This document shows positions 61,997-64,000 of a DNA stretch of 64,000 nt, piece after piece. Position numbers and translations under genes: made by a program. Position 1 is the first letter of the stretch. Each line of letters begins with the position of its first letter. The notes beneath the pieces were generated by a model, which worked only from the letters and a program-made list of their open reading frames with translations, ran no database searches and had not been told where the DNA came from. The stretch comes from Formosa undariae (GTDB lineage: Bacteria > Bacteroidota > Bacteroidia > Flavobacteriales > Flavobacteriaceae), in NCBI RefSeq assembly GCF_042427615.1, contig NZ_JBHMEZ010000012.1:496001-560000 (forward strand). The letters are read 5' to 3'.

Positions 61997-64000
61997 ATGG
62001 TCGAGAAATCCCAAGAAAAAACATGTTTCCATTGCGGTAATAGCTGTGATACTGTTGAAATTAATTTCGACGAGAAATCATTCTGCTGTAACGGGTGTAA
62101 AACTGTTTATGAAATTTTCTCGGAAAGTAATCTTACTGCATATTACGAAATGCAGAAATCGCCAGGAGCAATCCCAAAAATAAATGAAGGAAAATTCGAT
62201 TTTCTAAAAGATCCACAGATTTTAGAAAAGCTTCTAGAATTTAACGACGATTCTATCCAGATAGCCACCTTATATATTCCGCATATTCATTGTAGTTCTT
62301 GCATTTGGATTTTAGAAAATCTGCATCAGCTAAAACCTGAAATCACAAGTTCTCAGGTAAATTTTAATAAAAAAACAGTTCGGATTACCTATTTGTCCAA
62401 AACGACTTCCCTTAAAGATGTTGTCTTACTTTTAAGCACAATTGGTTACGAACCTTATATTAGTTTAGATGATTATAGCGACGGCAAAAAACATATTAAT
62501 CGTTCGATAATATATAAGTTGGGAATTGCTGGATTTGCTTTTGGAAATGTGATGTTTCTATCGTTTCCTGAATATTTCGAGGTGAATGAGTTTTGGTTAG
62601 ACCAGTACAAACCCATTTTTAGATGGATGATGTTTGCCTTTTCGCTCCCTGTAGTGTTTTATGCTGGACGTGATTATTTTATTTCCGCATATAAAGGATT
62701 GCGAGCTGGACTTTTAAATATAGATGTACCTATTGCAATTGGTATTTTGGTGTTATTTCTACGAAGTACTGTTGAAATTATCTTCGACCTTGGACAGGGC
62801 TTTTTCGATAGTTTAACAGGACTGGTGTTCTTCTTATTATTAGGAAAGTTTTTTCAACAGAAAACCTATTCTTTCTTATCGTTCGAACGAGACTACAAAT
62901 CGTACTTCCCCATTGCCGTGACTAAAATTGTTTCTGAAACTGAAGAAATTCCAATTCAGATTTACGACATAAAAAAAGGTGACCGTTTATTGATCCGAAA
63001 TGAAGAATTAATTCCTGTTGATGGGATTTTAATAAAAGGAAAAGCGTCGATTGATTATAGCTTTGTAACAGGTGAATCGGAAACCATTAGTAAAATCTCT
63101 GGAGACAAATTATTTGCTGGCGGAAAACAAACCTCTGGAAGTATTGAAATGGAAGCTGTAAAAGCCGTAAAACAAAGTTACTTGACACAACTTTGGAGTC
63201 ATGATATTTTCAACAAAAATAAAGAAGACGCCTTTGTTAACTTAACGAACACTATAAGTAAACGATTTACTATTTCAATTTTAAGTATTGCTGTAATTTC
63301 CACCGTATTTTGGTTGTTTTACGACGCTAGTAAAGCGATGAATGTATTTACTGCAGTTCTTATTATTGCATGTCCGTGTGCTTTAGCTTTAGCCGCGCCA
63401 TTTACCTTTGGGAACATACTACGCATCTTCGGAAAACATAAATTGTATTTAAAAAATGCTAGTGTTATCGAGCAATTAGCAGCTATAAATACTATTATTT
63501 TCGATAAAACAGGAACCATTACCTCCAATAAAAAAAGTACAGCAACTTACGATGGTGTGCCATTAACTCCAGACGAAGAGCGTTTATTAAAAAACACCTT
63601 ACGTGGTTCTAACCACCCCTTAAGCAGAACACTTTACGATATTTTAAAAGCAAACGATATTGTTACGCTAGATACGTTTGAAGAACATATTGGACAAGGC
63701 GTTCAGGCATCGTTAAAAAATAATGTGATAAAAGTAGGTTCCGCTAATTTTGTAGGCAAGAAAGAGCTTCAAAAATCATTAAGCACAAGTGTGTATATTA
63801 GTAGTAACGAAAACTACAAAGGAAAGTACACCTTTTATAATAGTTACAGAACAGGACTTTCAAAATTATTTAATAATTTGAAACAACGATATAATTTAGC
63901 CATTCTCTCTGGAGATAATGAAGGAGAACAGGAAAATTTAAAAAAACTATTACCCACAAAAACCAAATTATTATTCAATCAGAAACCTGCCGATAAGTTA
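61997..64000 (+). CDS. ccoI: CcoI/FixI-type copper P1B-ATPase (runs off window)
   Basis: 668 codons to the window edge without a stop, from ATG 61997 (MVEKSQEKTCFHCG). Order: N-terminal Cys-rich metal-binding domain (CFHCGNSC, CCNGC), HMA-like domain with HCSSC near residue 100, membrane helices, actuator loop VTGESE, the membrane copper motif CPC in IIACPCALALA, and the phosphorylated DKTGT. The last part of the P and N domains is missing. CcoI moves copper into the cbb3 oxidase assembly path; ccoS and ccoN usually follow it. Divergent from the FNR-like regulator. Confidence 0.9.
   Translation, partial: MVEKSQEKTCFHCGNSCDTVEINFDEKSFCCNGCKTVYEIFSESNLTAYYEMQKSPGAIPKINEGKFDFLKDPQILEKLLEFNDDSIQIATLYIPHIHCSSCIWILENLHQLKPEITSSQVNFNKKTVRITYLSKTTSLKDVVLLLSTIGYEPYISLDDYSDGKKHINRSIIYKLGIAGFAFGNVMFLSFPEYFEVNEFWLDQYKPIFRWMMFAFSLPVVFYAGRDYFISAYKGLRAGLLNIDVPIAIGILVLFLRSTVEIIFDLGQGFFDSLTGLVFFLLLGKFFQQKTYSFLSFERDYKSYFPIAVTKIVSETEEIPIQIYDIKKGDRLLIRNEELIPVDGILIKGKASIDYSFVTGESETISKISGDKLFAGGKQTSGSIEMEAVKAVKQSYLTQLWSHDIFNKNKEDAFVNLTNTISKRFTISILSIAVISTVFWLFYDASKAMNVFTAVLIIACPCALALAAPFTFGNILRIFGKHKLYLKNASVIEQLAAINTIIFDKTGTITSNKKSTATYDGVPLTPDEERLLKNTLRGSNHPLSRTLYDILKANDIVTLDTFEEHIGQGVQASLKNNVIKVGSANFVGKKELQKSLSTSVYISSNENYKGKYTFYNSYRTGLSKLFNNLKQRYNLAILSGDNEGEQENLKKLLPTKTKLLFNQKPADKL

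Noticed and set aside
1..64000. CRISPR arrays, tRNA or rRNA genes, prophage or integrative-element ends
   Set aside because: No regularly spaced repeats, cloverleaf-like sequence, rRNA-like stretch, integrase or phage structural gene was recognised by eye.

Overview
The window is low-GC DNA from a member of the Bacteroidota, most likely a marine Flavobacteriaceae. The reasons are a SusC/SusD pair with FecR and an ECF sigma factor, many lipoproteins with loose lipoboxes, promoters of the TAnnTTTG type, almost no Shine-Dalgarno sequences, a fused E1 2-oxoacid dehydrogenase, and a cbb3-type CcoI next to a Crp/Fnr regulator. I found no rRNA, tRNA, CRISPR array or complete transposase gene.

Layout. 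1-2074: the start of a FucP-like sugar transporter (minus strand), a structured 0.7 kb gap and a FISUMP-domain lipoprotein. 2463-16705: the accessory centrepiece. A minus-strand cluster runs ECF sigma - FecR - STN-type SusC - SusD - L-Ala-D/L-Glu dipeptide epimerase - serine beta-lactamase/D-peptidase-like lipoprotein - N-acyl-D-amino-acid deacylase lipoprotein - double-length glutamate racemase lipoprotein, with a divergent secreted M20 (AbgB-like) amidohydrolase. I read it as a regulated outer-membrane uptake system for D-amino-acid (D-Glu) peptides, for example peptidoglycan stem peptides, with much of the D-to-L chemistry outside the cytoplasm. That reading is inference; the families and order are directly visible.

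16955-41558 is mostly core genome: mnmE, a TlpA-like thioredoxin lipoprotein, rhomboid, LpxL-like acyltransferase, phosphoglucosamine mutase, acpH-ggt, uvrA, LOG protein, a degenerate M1-peptidase/beta-barrel protein, fused E1, rlmH, hpf, rdgB and a DEAD-box helicase. 42767-51106 is a fatty-acid beta-oxidation cluster (acyl-CoA ligase, MarR regulator with an 18-bp palindrome at its promoter, fadB, fadA, acyl-CoA dehydrogenase). It is interrupted by a MITE-like GC-rich inverted repeat and by an IVS four-helix-bundle gene flanked by its own inverted repeats. 51206-55318 is a divergent trehalose-related pair (GH15 hydrolase and fused trehalose-6-P synthase/phosphatase), followed by M28 and M1 peptidases. 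58421-61093 is a MoxR-type AAA+/VWA pair. 61226-64000 holds an FNR-like regulator divergent from ccoI, which runs off the window end.

Two TGA-N6-TCA palindromes, upstream of ccoI and of hpf, both sit about 41 bp before the predicted transcription start. They suggest that the FNR-like regulator in this window controls both genes.
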